Notes: generated by a model not told the origin, from the sequence alone. 64,000 nt of DNA from Gordionus sp. m RMFG-2023 (GCF_954871325.1 NC_088779.1:12650846-12714845), one strand, 5' to 3'. Positions 11,038 through 24,246 are shown, counted from the first letter of the stretch. Made by a program: numbers and translations.

Positions 11038-12972
11038 TTTAAACCATATTTTAATCCGGAACTTATATAAACATTTTACAAGTTAATAATTATTTATAAA
11101 ATTTACTTGCAAATTTTAAGCGAATATCATCATTTATAAATAAAATCTAATACCTTTAATAATTGTGGAAATATATGTTAGACCCCCTTTGAAATTGCCC
11201 CCTCTCACCAGGTGATTAATTTTTATTCGGGTCTGGCTGATATTTTCGATTTACTAGATTTATAGGCATGCCCTTTTCCAATCATATTAACAAAATTATA
11301 TGATTATTTCTTAAATTAAGAAAATTTTTACAATTAGACTTTAATCAATCGTGTTTTCTTTTATTGTTCTTGGAAAATGCGTATGTGTTTTTTTTCTTTC
11401 TATAGTTATAAAAAAAAGAAAAAAATGTTTATTTTTTTTTTTGAAGGTTTATAAAAAGGTATATACAACTTATCATTAAATTAATTGATAAAAAATATCA
11501 CACGTTATTTGTTTTAGTGAAATAAAATATTTTTGTTCTCTTAAAGAAATCTCGAGGATTATATGGCTAAAATATTTGGTAAGCCGTTTTTAAAAATTGA
11601 GCCGTTTAACAACAATAGTTTACATTGTACTGAACGAAGAGACACTCGATAACTGTTGTGCTACTCCAAAAACTAACCTCGGTGCTGGTACAATTCTTCC
11701 TTCAGTATCAATGGTGTTATAATTACCTTAAAATTTTATTCAAAATATATATACTTTACGTTTAAATAAAGGACCGATTTTTAAATTTTTTTGAGTCATA
11801 TTTATTTTAAAAAAATGTGTAAATTACTTATAAACCTACAAAAAAGGCTAGTGATTAAAGGTCTGCAATGCCAGGCCCCCTTCAGCCTATTAAAAAATTA
11901 GGACAGGATCCTCGGGTCCGTTAAATTTTTTAGTACGAATTTTCTGGTCATCAAATTTTTAATATCTCTATCTAATTATTTCCTAATGATTAAGACTCTT
12001 ATATCTCTCCTCTATGACTATCTATTTTTACAACACCGTTTTATAAATCAATTATGTTTGATTTCTATATTGCATATTTGTAATTGGATCATATCATAAG
12101 TGTTTAATTTTTTGTTTACTATATTATTTATTGATTTAATATTTTAGTAAGACAACAGCTCAACACAGAAATAAGCATATTGTAATTTATTTTCTAATAG
12201 TATTAATTAAAATGTAGCTTGAAATTCATAAAATATGTCACAATTTTAATTCCAAGGCTAGCCATTAGAATTTTACGAAAAATCAGATTTATAAGGCCCT
12301 GCCTAATATTTTTAGTATAGCATCTGGGTTTGAATTTAGGAGTGGGGTTTTTTCTGAAGCCAACTTGGGTACTCTATGCTACGGGGTATGATAAATAGTA
12401 TATTGGAAAAGACCTCGTGCTGCATTTTATCAAAATTTTATCGCTCCTTAGGAAATTTGATCGTTGTATATATCAAACTAATATATGATGACCACCGCTA
12501 TATTATCCCCCCCCACCATCTACAATATATCACACCCCGTAGGACTCAGATATCTAATTAGCTTCATAAAAATTGCCGAATTCTCCTGAATTGGAACCCA
12601 ATCTAAGAGGTAGGTAATATAGGTCATCATCTACTAGATTTTTAGTTTTTTTGTACATAATGATAAATAAACGACGTGAAAAACACAATCTGTAAACATA
12701 AAAAAAATACAATAATATATTTTAAAAAATATATTAAAGGAAAGACCGTCATTGACGATTTTTTTAGATATTATATTAATCAGAAAATGAAAAAAATCGG
12801 GTTCGTCCGAGTTTATAAGCCTAAATATTTTCTAAATTCTGAAAAAAAAAGCCCGTAACTCGGGTTCAGTTTAGGATAAAAAAATATTGATACTGGTCGA
12901 TACCTATTCTCTGTATTGGTACACTTCTGATTATTGCTCGAATATTTCAGTTGGAGATATTCGTATAATTTA
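11038..12972. other. intergenic DNA, repeat scraps, no gene supported
   Basis: At about 11560-11645 lies a piece of the palindromic family ('taagccgtttttaaaaattgagccgttta'-like words, shortened here). At 11860-11940 there is a GC-rich scrap ('ggtctgcaatgccaggccccc') with the AGWGATCTGCA-family flavour. A run of eight C occurs at 12507-12514. Short open frames at 12376-12561 and 12676-12858 show no domain or coding signature. Confidence 0.4.
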
Positions 12973-13038
12973 TCAAAAATTTACAAACTTCAAAATAATT
13001 ATACTTTTTTTAAAAAATAAGGATTGACAAATATTTAC

Positions 13039-13623
13039 CTCTACGTAAAATTCTTTCGCAATACACGATAGACTATACACCAATAATAATACTCCTAAAA
13101 GTACACATGAACTAGAAAGTATTTTTCCTGGCTGCCATTCTTGGGTATCGTTTGAATTACTGTTTTCGATCATGGTATAATGTTTGCTCATCCCTATTTT
13201 TGAAGATCTTTCCTTTGAAGCAAACGAGGAGTCATGAGATAAATATTTGTCATTCAAAATAGGTTCACCATTACTTAAATGTCTATCTGCTACGATAGCT
13301 AAATTGTCCACGGGAGATTCATTATATTTTAAACTTTTTGATTCCATAATAAACTGTCTATCTAAATTTGTTTCACCTTCCTCATTGTTTGGATTATTAG
13401 ATTTGGTGAAAGTTAGCAAATAAATGTAACCGCAAATTCCTGCTACAAAACAAAATATACCAATAAATAAAATAATGTACACGGGACAAACTTGGTATTT
13501 ATTTTTGAAGAATACACAATTTTTTTGGCTAACATCCGATTTATGCTTTTTGCATTTCCGTCTAGGTTTGACCGACTCCTTATCCCCTTTTATCGCTTTT
13601 ACATTCTTGTTTACCTTTGGCAT
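13039..13623 (-). CDS. unrecognised two-pass membrane protein, first exon only
   Basis: The frame starts at the ATG at 13623 and encodes 195 residues up to an AG|GTAAAT donor at 13039/13038, phase 0. Beyond the donor the frame stays open only 21 more low-complexity residues, so splicing is the likelier reading. In order: a basic Lys/Arg-rich N-terminus (1-32, with an RRKCKKHK cluster); membrane span 1 at about 46-72; a polar Ser/Asn/Glu-rich loop of about 95 residues (N-glycosylation sequons at NESP, excluded by Pro, and NSNDT); and membrane span 2 at about 170-188. The net charge places the N-terminus in the cytosol and the loop outside. Later exons should lie at lower coordinates but I could not identify them. 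The family is not recognised. Confidence 0.6.
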
Positions 13624-16600
13624 TCATCGATATATGCGTATGTAAAAAATGAAAATTCAAAATGTTATCTATCCTCCTTATGAATGATTTGAACAATATT
13701 ATAATTTACTATACAATTAACAAAAAATAAATCATCAATCCTTATGAATATAATTTTAAATTATTTAAGTATCTAATATAACATAAACATTTCATTTTTT
13801 TTATTAAATAAAAACTATTAATTCATAAAGTAAATCATAAATTTATTTAAATGAAAATATAAATAAAAAATTTAATAAGCTTGTGGAATTATGATGATTA
13901 TATTTATCATACGTTTAAATGACGATAAAATTTTGTATTATAACATGTCCTCTATAATAATACTAATATTGAATAGAGTTGATTTGATATGCATGTGTAA
14001 TATGTTGGGAAGGGGGCTCGAAAACGATAATTTTTTAAATCAAATTTATAATATTATAAATCTCATTTTAAAATAATATAATTATAGCTAATAAATAATT
14101 ATTTTAATTGTCTTGGGCTTTGAAATGTATAGATATTAAACCGGTACTCCTCATTTAACATATTCCTTTGAGTTTGAATATTAAAACAAAAAATACAATA
14201 GTTATATCTCGCACTGAAATCAGAGGGCTTTCCCATCTAATTAGAATAAAACGGCTAACCAAATTTTTTAAACCAAAAATATCATGCAATCCTGGAGATT
14301 TTGCTCATAGATGGCAGAAGGGTTTGGATTTCTATTAATGAAATTTGGATAACATTTTTTAACTAAAATATTGTAACCGTTCTTAAAAATTGAGCCGTTT
14401 CGCATCACTAAGTCACATGAATTCTATGGTTACAAAATTATTTATATGGGATTTTTCATGCCTAGTCACTAATTCCACATCCAACATCAACAAAAGCGCT
14501 ATGAATAGGGAGCAAAAATTTAAAAGTTACCAAATACACCGCTGATTCGTCAAATTGTTTTAGAATTAATAAACACAACTAAATAATCTTTTTCCACATC
14601 TATAGAGGAAATTAATTAATCTAAGAAATAAGCAGGCGCTAATAAGAACATCATTTATGGTTAAGGGTTTATCTCCCGTATTCAATAACTGCCCATGGCA
14701 TCAAAAAAAATTGTTAATTAATTACCTTATAAAGAAAATTAGGAAATTATAAGGACTTGGATATCAAGGCAACTGGTATTTAGAATGTAAAATTGGAGCG
14801 GAATAAATAAATTTTTTATTTATTTATTCTGAAGAGCCCACCCGAAATAAAAATATTCGTCGACTAGGCCTTGTCCGAATTAAATTAAATATAGAAATTA
14901 ATATTTTTTTTCCAATATAGTTTTACATATTAACACTAAACATAATCAAGTTTTTTGATTCTACAAACAAATGACAAATATTGGAGCTTGATCCATCCCG
15001 ATTAAATTTATAAAAATGCAGATCTCTAATCAACATACTAAACAGGTTGTGACTATTCTACTTACTAAGATGAACTTTTGATACTATTGCTTATGGTCAT
15101 ATAAAATACAACCCTACAGAAATTTCAGATAAAAAAAATAAAAATGAATTGCGCTATTTGTGTACGAGCATACTTACTATGCTAGAAAAAAAAGTATATA
15201 CCTGGAGGAGCAAATAGATCCCGATAATTTAAAGATTCTATTCACGCAAAAAGGGATCTACCAATACCAACTAGGTCTTTTATTTTTAAACAAAATGTAA
15301 GTTAATTTGCAAATAAAATAACTACATTTCGGATATAATTCTTCGAATAAAATATTATGAGAGAACTTGATCATGGATTTCCCAAAACAGAACTTCAGAT
15401 GTATATTTTATTTTTTAAATTATACTGTTATTATATCTTTAATAGCGATTGTCTAAAAAAAATTCTGAATACTAGATATTAGCGACAACATAAATCCAAA
15501 ATTTCAAAATTTAGGAATTATTTCGGAATTATTCTATATTCAAAATCATTCTGATTTTATGTTATGAATCAATCACAAGGATAAAGATTTATTATCTTAT
15601 CATGGCACCAAGTTGATTCGACACATTTCCAAACACTAGCTAAAACTAGTGTCCGAGTAATTTTTAAATCATTTGTTTATTTTTAAATTTTTATATTTTC
15701 AAATTCCCTCATTGATATTTCTTTAATATATTTCAATTTTCAGAGTTTTAAATTATTTAAAATTTATTCCCTGCTATGTTAATAAAATGAATATTATACT
15801 ATTATCTATTGTATCATGAATAATTATTTGAGACAATAAAACTTTCAGCGGTAGTGTGTATTTTTAAATTTTTATAGAAGTATAATTATATTTAAACTAA
15901 TACCTTCAATAACTAGGTGATGAAAATTCTCAAGATTTGAAGGATTGGGCCTTACCTTATAATTCCTTCGAGTTATTTATATTGACTCTTCCGATAACAT
16001 GTGACTGAACGTTTTGGTCTTACCACAAATTTGAAAAGGTTTTACTAAAGAGCCTGCACATCGCTTCATCGTGTTAGAGATTAGTCCATCAATATTTGAT
16101 GAATGAATATGAGCTGTTTCAAATACCGAGTCTTGATTTTAAAGTGTTGTTGATAATATTACTCAGCATTTAAAAAATGAATACTTTGAGCAGAGCCATC
16201 TCATCTTGTTTAGGCATTTTTTATGGATGGTATATGAGTAATCTACAAATACGACCAGGATGAATTAGATCCATTAATTTTTTTTTATAAAATAGACATT
16301 TTATAACTTAAAATATTATATTTGTAAATGATAAAATTCAAATATTAATACCTTATAAAGATGATATAAAAAGAGAAAAACAAAATTTACATTTACCTCA
16401 CCCTCTACACCCCCCCCCCCCCTACTTTACCTATAACCCCCACATATTGTTATGAGATAAAGCATACCTAATTACTCATTACCACTTTTCGATTTTGAAG
16501 AAAATCTCATGGAAGAAATGTTTGGCCTGAACCAATCTTATGTTATATGATAGAATTTTAAAAGAGATATTTATAAGTTGATTAAAACAATACTCTTTTA

Positions 16601-16956
16601 TTTGATATTTGGGGTGGGGGTTTCTTCCATGATACATTTTAACAATATATTTGTTTCTAGCCAATAAATATTATACTCTTTACTATCTTATTAGTATAAT
16701 TTATATTGAATTTTTAACAGAAATTTATTGTTCCTACTTTAATTAGACCACCAGAACTTATTACGGATCTTCGTGTGTTCTCATTATCTTTCATAATCGT
16801 GTCATATTATCAATTTAAGTTACTATATAATTTATATTAGTTTGCATTATTCTGTTTATAATTAAAATAGAAATATAGTTAAGATAAAATGAATTCAAAT
16901 AAAATGTAACAATAGGTCATAATCCTTTATATTATAAAAAATACATTGGTTATATG
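13624..16956. other. A+T-rich intergenic DNA
   Basis: No gene is supported. At about 14249-14408 there is a partial copy of the palindromic family ('aaaacggctaacc' at the left, 'attgagccgtttcgcatcacta' split by divergence at the right, with 'tttgctcatagatggcagaa' between). A run of 13 C lies at 16410-16422. The 61-residue minus frame at 16479-16664 shows no features. Confidence 0.45.
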
Positions 16957-17181
16957 TAGTGTTGTTAAACGGCTCGATTTGAGCCGATTTTTAAAAACGG
17001 CTATCTCAATATTTTATCCAGGAAAATATTATGCAAGCCTACAAATTTTGCTCATAGATGGCACAAATGTTTGAACATCTATTAGCGAAATCTTGACGCT
17101 TCTTAGGCAATATTTTTCTGGCGAGATATTGAGTTCGTGGTTTTTAAAAATCGGCTCAAACCAAGACGTTTAAAAACACTA
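16957..17181. mobile_element. palindromic miniature element, best copy of its family
   Basis: The ends are 'tagtgttgttaaac' and 'gtttaaaaacacta', an imperfect inverted pair. The arms continue inward as 'gagccgatttttaaaaacgg' on the left and 'tttttaaaaatcggctc' on the right, so the 225-bp element can fold into a long hairpin. The centre carries 'tttgctcatagatggcac' and 'aacatctattagcgaaatct', words shared with the copies at about 500 and 14300. A target duplication is not clear ('gttatatg' left, 'atttatat' right). No coding capacity. Confidence 0.7.
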
Positions 17182-20100
17182 TTTATATATATAATAAATG
17201 TATATATTGCATTTTTACATTTAAATTAATTTATTAAAGTTTATAGTATATCATATTTTTTATTAAATTGATCTATTAAATATTACAATTTGCTTAATAA
17301 TATACAGCAGTTATTTATGTTATGTTAAACAATTGGAATGGTTTCATTTGTATATGATATGATTGTGTGCGATGCTTGAAAAATGGAAAGGATCTAATAT
17401 ATGAGTTATTTTTTAAATCAAAAAAATTTATATGCTAACCTCTCCTATTATTGGTTGTTCAGATGTATCTGATATCACTTGTGTCGTAGTTAGATTCAGC
17501 GTAAAAATAAAATCATTTACATTATCTATTTTCGCTTAAATATAATTATATTTTTTGATGATTTCGAAAACTAATTTTATACAATCGAAATATATCGAAT
17601 AAATATTAATTAGTTTAAACAATTAAATATATTTAAGTTTTATTTTAAAAGGAGAAAGCAACTAATTTTTTTTCCTACTTTGAGATATTATCTGGCCTGG
17701 GATTGGAAAAAATTCATAGAAAAAAAATGAAAAAGATAATATCGAATATTTATTATTAATGCAGGTATTCTTTAATAATTAATTAATACTTGATTGGTTC
17801 ATCCCGTCGTGGTCAGCAACAATGCCTATGATAATCTTAAAATTATTTCAAATTAATCTTTATATAGAATTCATAAACAAATAAAATTAATTTTTGATAT
17901 TTTATATTCCTATATCTTAAATTCTAAATCCTCGGATGTTTTTTAGTGAGTATATAAACTTCTAAGGGGGGGGGGGGGTATTAAAATCTAGAATAATATA
18001 ATTATTTATATTGTTAAAAAAAATGGTGATATGATTTCGGCTTTCTTGCTTAATTTTTCCACATAAATACGATTATGAACCTTTCATTCGTAAAAATGTA
18101 TTTATGCAAGACAAGTATATGTATGAGTATAGTAAATATCAGAAAAAATGGGAATTATTTCTTTTTTTGCTTTGTTCTTTTAATATCGTTATTACACCAT
18201 TTAATGGATTTATTACATATTTTTTCGAGAATAGTCTAAGTCAGAATATATTCGATGGAGAGTCAAGTCGTCTATTGACATCTCTATAGAACTCCACATG
18301 ATCTAAAATTTATTTTAGAGAAAACATTAAAAGAATGTGGTTTCTAGTCTTGTTCATAGAGAATGATTTTATATATTTAAAACTTTCGTAACTTTATAAT
18401 ATTATGAAACATCCAAAATCTCCTTAAAATTTTTTTTGAAGGTTTGTTAATTTCGAAATTTATAATTCCTACCAATTAATTTACTCCCCATTTAATTTTA
18501 AAACTACCCATTTTGATTAATATAACTGCCCATACTTATATCAATTTTGCTAACTTTTTTTCGTAAAAATTTCACTAAATTCTGTTTAAGCTAAAATATA
18601 TTAAATTTTATTAATTTCTCTAACTAAAAAATTAATAAACTTTAGAAAATTCGAAAAAGTGATTTAGGCCACAATTTTATTAAAAATAGCTTATTTCTCT
18701 TTTTTCATAATAGTTACGATATTTTATTAATTATATTTTTGATAAGATATGCATTTTATTGAAAATATTTTTTTTAGAATTCGAATTAAATTAAAATTAA
18801 ATAGAAATTTCTTGCTCTACATAAGGAAATAAATTATCTCTAATAAATTTGAAGTCTCAGATAGGACATATAATATCTAATTCAATTAAATTTGGCATTT
18901 AAACTCCCTATATGCAATCAGAGATCAATATATCTTCATAACCATAATTTTATTTTTGGGGAGGGTATAAAATATAAAAAAAGTTAGGAAAGAATTTAAA
19001 AAATGAATAATGTTAGAGGAAATTTTGAGTTTTAAAGCAAAGCATTCTTATTTAAAAATTACTTTTAGATACGCCTTACGCCCAAAATTTATCGATTTCT
19101 TTAAATCTAGAGATGGTACTCAATAAGACTAGATATTTTACATATAACATTTTAATATTTAAGTAAAATCGAAAATAAAATAGATAAAAGCAATCTAAAT
19201 AACTACTCATAAGTTATTATTAAACTTGCACGATCAAATAGCATGTACAAAAATATACTGATATTTATCAATCTATTAAAATAATTATAAATAATCTTTA
19301 AAAAAGTTATGGAATCACGATGTTAACCGGTTGAAAAACCATTTTAGAGTTCAGTTCAGATGGTAAATGGTTAACGATTCCTGTTTAGGCTTTCGGTTTG
19401 GAAGCTGAGTTTTTGTGATCAAACAAAACTTAGATAAGAACGGCAGAGATTTTAGATTTTGCAAAATATGTTTAAAAAGCGATTATATTTAAGCATCCAA
19501 ATTAAGCATATTTATCAGAATCACTCAATTTTAAATATATAACTGAGAGAAATTTTTAAAAAATTTTGAACAGTATTTCAGTATGAATTGAGCAACTAAG
19601 CTAATATTTTCAGACACTTTTGCCGTAAACTTTTGAATTACTCTCAATATTATAATTTTTATAGATATTTTTTTATAAATTAAAAACTACTAGTAGATTC
19701 ATGATGAAATTGCCTGAATCTACACGTGCTGGAGTTTATATGTCATCAAACCAAATTTTTTAAATTAAAAATCGAAATTAGATTCCTAATCCCCATGTAT
19801 TCCATATCCCAATACGACAATAAAAATCATTCTCTTTAAAATCCTCTATAAAATCATTTCATATACGATACCACCCCTCAGAATTATTTTGATTATAATA
19901 TGTTTGTAATATTGTAATATAATATATCATAAATTTTTATTTCAGAAAAAAATAATCTGTAAAAATTATTTTCTTACCATCACAAACAACGTAGAATACA
20001 TTACTTTGATTTGTTTCTTTATCTGTCAAGTTGAAAGTATATATTTGAAAAAAAAATAAAAATAATATATTACAATATTCCGGAGCCTGCAGACCCAGAC

Positions 20101-20878
20101 CAAAGCCTGGGCTGGATATACGGACCTAAAATGATCAAAAAAAAAATAAGGGCCAGAGAAAAAAAATAAAAATACCAGACTCGGCATATGTAAAAATTTT
20201 TACACCCTGGCCAAATGCTTTAATAGATATATAACTCTACAGTTCTATGCAATGTTTAAATCGGTAGTAGACCGTTAAAAATATAATATTGATATATATG
20301 AACAACCAGATTTTTGAAATATTATTACAAAGATCCATTTATGGTCAAAGCCAAGAAAAAATTGGAGTTTTGCAATACATTAATGCCCTTATTTTGAAAA
20401 AATGTGTAAATATATTTTCTCATTATCTCACTCTAATGCTTTATCTAAGCGTATTTTTAGCTAAATTAAGAAGGACAGTCTGAAAGGAGCGTAATAGATA
20501 ATTCTCACAATATTGGGGTTGAATCAATAGTTAAGAAAAAATAATATCTAATATCCTAACATGCCTGCCAATAATTTTATAAGGATCATATAATAAAGAA
20601 GGTGGTATTTAATACCCAAAATAAATAAACAACTCAAATAATTATTTTACAAAAATTTATTAACTGATATTTTTAATGCTTAGTATTATTGTATCTTTCA
20701 AATTTTATGTATTATATATACTATTTCTATTGGTTATAAACTATGTAGAAGATATATATTAAACTGAAAACGATAATATTTTTTAAAAATGAGTAAACTT
20801 TCACAATATTCTCCATAAATACAATTAATTAAGCATTCCAACAAAAGGTATATTTAGGTTTCTAAGGTATTAAAATTT
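17182..20878. other. A+T-rich intergenic DNA
   Basis: No gene is supported. A run of 13 G lies at 17966-17978. Around 19320-19430 a slightly GC-richer patch has 'gttaaccggtt' and 'ggttaacgattcc', possibly a worn repeat end. Around 20080-20215 a piece with 'gcctgcagacccagaccaaagcctgggctgg' character (only words quoted) resembles the GC-rich family. Short frames at 18104-18289 and 20289-20483 have no recognisable features. Confidence 0.4.
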
Positions 20879-20879
20879 T

Positions 20880-20990
20880 TGGCCTAGGTCGGATTTGAAC
20901 AGAATCCGGCAGAAGATGCGTAAAAGTGGGATATGAGAGCCTAGTCCTCATTTGTATATAAGGTTTAAACTCAATCATTCTACCATAGTA
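20880..20990 (-). repeat. tRNA-like sequence, possible SINE head or tRNA pseudogene
   Basis: On the minus strand the region contains TGGTAGAATGATTGA (complement of 20971-20985), close to a Pol III A box, then about 70 bp later TGTTCAAATCC (complement of 20891-20901), close to the B box consensus GGTTCAANTCC, followed by GACCTAGGCCA, which resembles a tRNA 3' end with CCA. The acceptor halves do not pair and the A-to-B spacing is too long for an ordinary tRNA without intron. A tRNA-derived SINE head or dead tRNA is therefore the better reading. Seen only once in the window. Confidence 0.35.
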
Positions 20991-22247
20991 TGGTCTTTAA
21001 AATAGATGGGATTAGCATTAGGGTTTATAAAAATTTTAATTAAAAAATATCCATTATATTTAGAAAATTTATTTATTTTTAATTAATTAAATTCAAGATA
21101 TCATAATGCTTTTTTTTTAAAATAAAAATGTCGCAATGAGTTAAAATAAAAGCCTTTCGATTTTTGGTGCACAGGATAGTTAAAAATAAATGATTATTAT
21201 AGATAGTAAAAGATTTGCTAGTGGAGGGGAGGGGTGCTGAGACGGATGCCAGAAACAAAAAATCATAAAACGTCATATAAAATTATAAATTAGAGTTGTT
21301 TGAACTTTATTTTTAAATGAACTTAATTTAACTTTAAGTTAAACCTTAAAAAGGGTGGGACCCTACAACAAAAAAGAAATTTTTTTTACCTAATAATAAT
21401 GAATATTCGAATAAACACCGTATATAATATTTGATCCTGTGATAAAAAAAAATTTAGTGACTAAACGCAATCAATTAACAATCCAAAAGATAATTTATAA
21501 TAATAAATAATATTATTACATTAAGTTACCCGTGAAGGCATCCCTAAAAATAAATAGGGTATTTAAAATTTTATTATCATTGTTTTTTTCAAAAAGGATA
21601 TGATTAAAAAAAATTTATATTATAAAAAATAAGGATGAAAGCCCGCCAGCCAATTGTATTTTACCGAAAATAAGAAATAAGATCCTGATTTCCGTAGTTT
21701 TACATTTTATAAAAATGACTTTTGAACAATTTTGTTAGATGAAAATAAAATAATGTTGAGCAGAATCGCGAAAGTTAGCATACAAAAATTCAATATACTT
21801 TATGAATATGATCGATCATAAAATTATCTTTTAAGTTTTAATATTATAAAATATCAGAAATCAATGACCTTTTGATAAAATAATGTATCAATAATTTCAT
21901 GAGCTACTAGGGAGACAATTTATATTAAAAGAAAAAATGGCTTTTAAAAAATTTGAAAGATTTAACAGACAAGATGCCCATTTTTCCATTTTTTCATTTA
22001 AATTCTAATGGCAAAAATATAGGAATAGATGAAATAATCTCAATTTTTTTATTCAAATAAGGAGCATATAAGGCAAACAATTAGATACATGCAGGGCAGT
22101 CAGTCCCCTATTCTTCTTCCTGATTTTTTATCACAATTATAAAATGAATTTTAAAAGATAAATTAACAAAATCAGGAGGCTGGAAATATTTGTTATTCAT
22201 TTTAATATAATATTTTGTAATAAATTGAATGAAATAGATAAATATCA
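20991..22247. other. A+T-rich intergenic DNA
   Basis: No gene or clear repeat seen. The 65-residue minus frame at 21079-21276 shows no domain. Confidence 0.4.
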
Positions 22248-22255
22248 GTATTTAT

Positions 22256-22922
22256 CAGAGTTGTTAAAAGATACTTTTTAAATGGATCTAGATAGATACA
22301 GATACGTAGTCTCAAAAGTTATCTAGATACAGATACAGCGTCTAAAAAGTTATCAAGATACAGATACATTTTTTATTATGCTCTTATAGGTTTGCATAAA
22401 CCTAAATTAATATTATATTGTGAAAAGGTCATGGTAAAGCAATAGAACTTGTTGTTGCTTCCTCTTCTTCATCGATATAGATCTAAATAAATATATAAAC
22501 TTAAAAATTTAGTTATAAAATAAAATTTACCATTTCCATATTGTAATATTAAAATTTGTATGGTTAATTGATAAACTCGGACATAATATTTAAATTAATG
22601 AATATTTATATATATTTTTTGTATATAAGTTTTAATATTTTATGTATATATAATTCTTTATTATAGTATTAATAAATATTAATATATAATATATATATAT
22701 ATTTATTTATTTCATAAGCTCATATGAAATAAAATAAATTTTACAGTCAAATATTTTTATTTATAATAAAAAAAGGGGTATATAAAATGTATCTTAAAAA
22801 GTATCTAAAACAGATACAGATACCTCTAAAAAAATATCTAGATACAGATACCTTTCTAAAAAATCTATCTAGATACAGATACTACATTTTTATATCTAGA
22901 TACTTGTATCTAGACAACTCTG
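22256..22922. mobile_element. 667-bp non-autonomous hAT-type element with perfect 8-bp target duplication
   Basis: The ends are CAGAGTTGT and ACAACTCTG, exact inverted repeats. They are flanked by the identical 8-bp sequence 'gtatttat' at 22248-22255 and 22923-22930, which fits the hAT target preference nTnnnnAn. Both subterminal arms are packed with variants of 'agatacagatac' (at least four on each side, in inverted orientation), the kind of clustered short motif that hAT transposases bind near element ends. The centre is plain A+T-rich DNA with no coding capacity. Exact flanks imply a fairly recent insertion. Confidence 0.88.
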
Positions 22923-23001
22923 GTATTTATTATCAAAGTTGTTGCTGAATATTTAAATTTTAACACAACACATTAAAATAGGGAATAAAATAATTTTAAG
23001 A

Positions 23002-23262
23002 TTAAGATTTTTTCCCTGTGGCCGTGTCTTGGTTCGCCTTATTTTGCTTAAACATTGGTTTAGCTTTTTTAAAATTCGGTTTGTGGTGGTTACAAACCGG
23101 GCCGGATCTAGATCTTAAAAATTTTGCATCGGGGTTGCGGGCGCTGGATCTTATATATCTTGACAAAATATATTTTAAAAATTCTTTGATAAAGGGCGAG
23201 GCAATCCTCCTTGCCATATCAAATTTTATAATGGCCCCTATCCAAATTAATTTAAAATTCAA
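23002..23262 (-). CDS. possible small basic protein, unrecognised
   Basis: The minus-strand frame (86 codons) has a basic C-terminal half: SPFIKEFLKYILSRYIRS at about 22-39, then an Arg/Lys/Asn-rich tail with SGPVCNHHKPNFKKAKP. The stretch is richer in G+C than its surroundings, which argues for selection or transfer rather than chance. The SPF.K.FLKYI..RY segment weakly recalls the PFSKRYLKYLTKKYLKK block of ribosomal protein L22, but the rest does not match and I do not assign it. An overlapping open frame on the plus strand (23018-23275) is the alternative; only one can be real and neither is secure. Confidence 0.3.
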   Translation of the reverse strand: MNFKLIWIGAIIKFDMARRIASPFIKEFLKYILSRYIRSSARNPDAKFLRSRSGPVCNHHKPNFKKAKPMFKQNKANQDTATGKKS

Positions 23263-23887
23263 TATCGGAGACTAAGTTTCTTAATCAACAAATTATTTTT
23301 TATATTGATTATCGCTGAATTTTTACTAGTTTCGATTCGAGTCTATACATGTATTAATTAGAAACCTATTACAATTCCTTTTTTGCAAATAATATCTTTA
23401 ATTGCTTCCAATTTTTTTTAAAAAAATGGAATAAGTAATAGTAATTAATTACAATAAGTTGTATGCAATTTGTCGTAGCTATGAAGAATCGTGGCATTAA
23501 TACCAAAATGCTCTTACATACTTTGGATTGGTTCACAAAGCAAAATAATTCGTTAAATATGATGTTATTAAGGAGCGGTTAAAGAATATACCTTTAAAAT
23601 AAATATTACGTTTTTTTAAAAATTTATAACTAAACTAGATATCTAGAATCAAATATTTATTAAAAAATTTAATTTTAGAAAATTCGCAACATGATCGAGA
23701 AGCGAGACTAAATTTTGTTTGTTTTAAATTGTGGCGAAAATTCGTAATATCTTCAAGATAGAACAGATTACTTTGCCTAGGGCCTATAATATGTAAATGT
23801 TTTGCTATGATAAAAAAATTCAAAAGAATTATTTTTTGATATTTATTTTAAATCTTTATTAAAGAAATAGGAATTTATGCGTGAATA
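23263..23887. other. A+T-rich spacer
   Basis: Nothing recognised. The minus frame at 23635-23823 is featureless. Confidence 0.35.
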
Positions 23888-23896
23888 CTTTGCCTT

Positions 23897-24237
23897 AGAG
23901 ATCTGCAAAAGTAGGTTCGGCGTTTCGGGCCGGGCCGGGATTGGGCCTTATTTACGGGCCGGGCCTAATATATTTTTTAAAATTCGGGCCGGGTCGAGCT
24001 TTAATTTTTTTTAAATATATCTAATTTATCAATTTTATGTTGAATTTTTGATGTAAAATAAAAATTTTTGATTTTATTTATGAAACTAGACGCCATATAA
24101 CATATAATTTATTTTGAGTAATTATAAAAATTAATTTCTATATTTAAATAAATTCGGGTTAGGCCGGGCAGGTAAATTTTTTTAAAAAAATTCGGGCCGG
24201 GCCGGGCTTGAAAAATTAGACCTGATGCAGATAACTA
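23897..24237. mobile_element. GC-rich miniature element (AGWGATCTGCA family), 341 bp
   Basis: The left end is AGAGATCTGCA and the right end has TGCAGAT. Flanks 'ctttgcctt' (23888-23896) and 'ctttaccta' (24238-24246) match at 7 of 9 positions. Both arms carry repeated 'cgggccgggcc' blocks separated by 'ttttttaaaattcggg' linkers. The centre is A+T-rich and contains 'gtaaaataaaaat', 'aaactagacgccatataaca' and 'gagtaattataaaaatta', words shared with the copies at 27279, 38724 and 55117. Long pseudo-palindromic arms and a 9-bp target duplication suggest a non-autonomous Mutator-like element, by inference. Confidence 0.75.
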
Positions 24238-24246
24238 CTTTACCTA

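Noticed and set aside
23002-23262. Assignment of the small basic frame to ribosomal protein L22
   Set aside because: Only one block of about 17 residues is similar and the rest of L22 is absent, so I left it unnamed.
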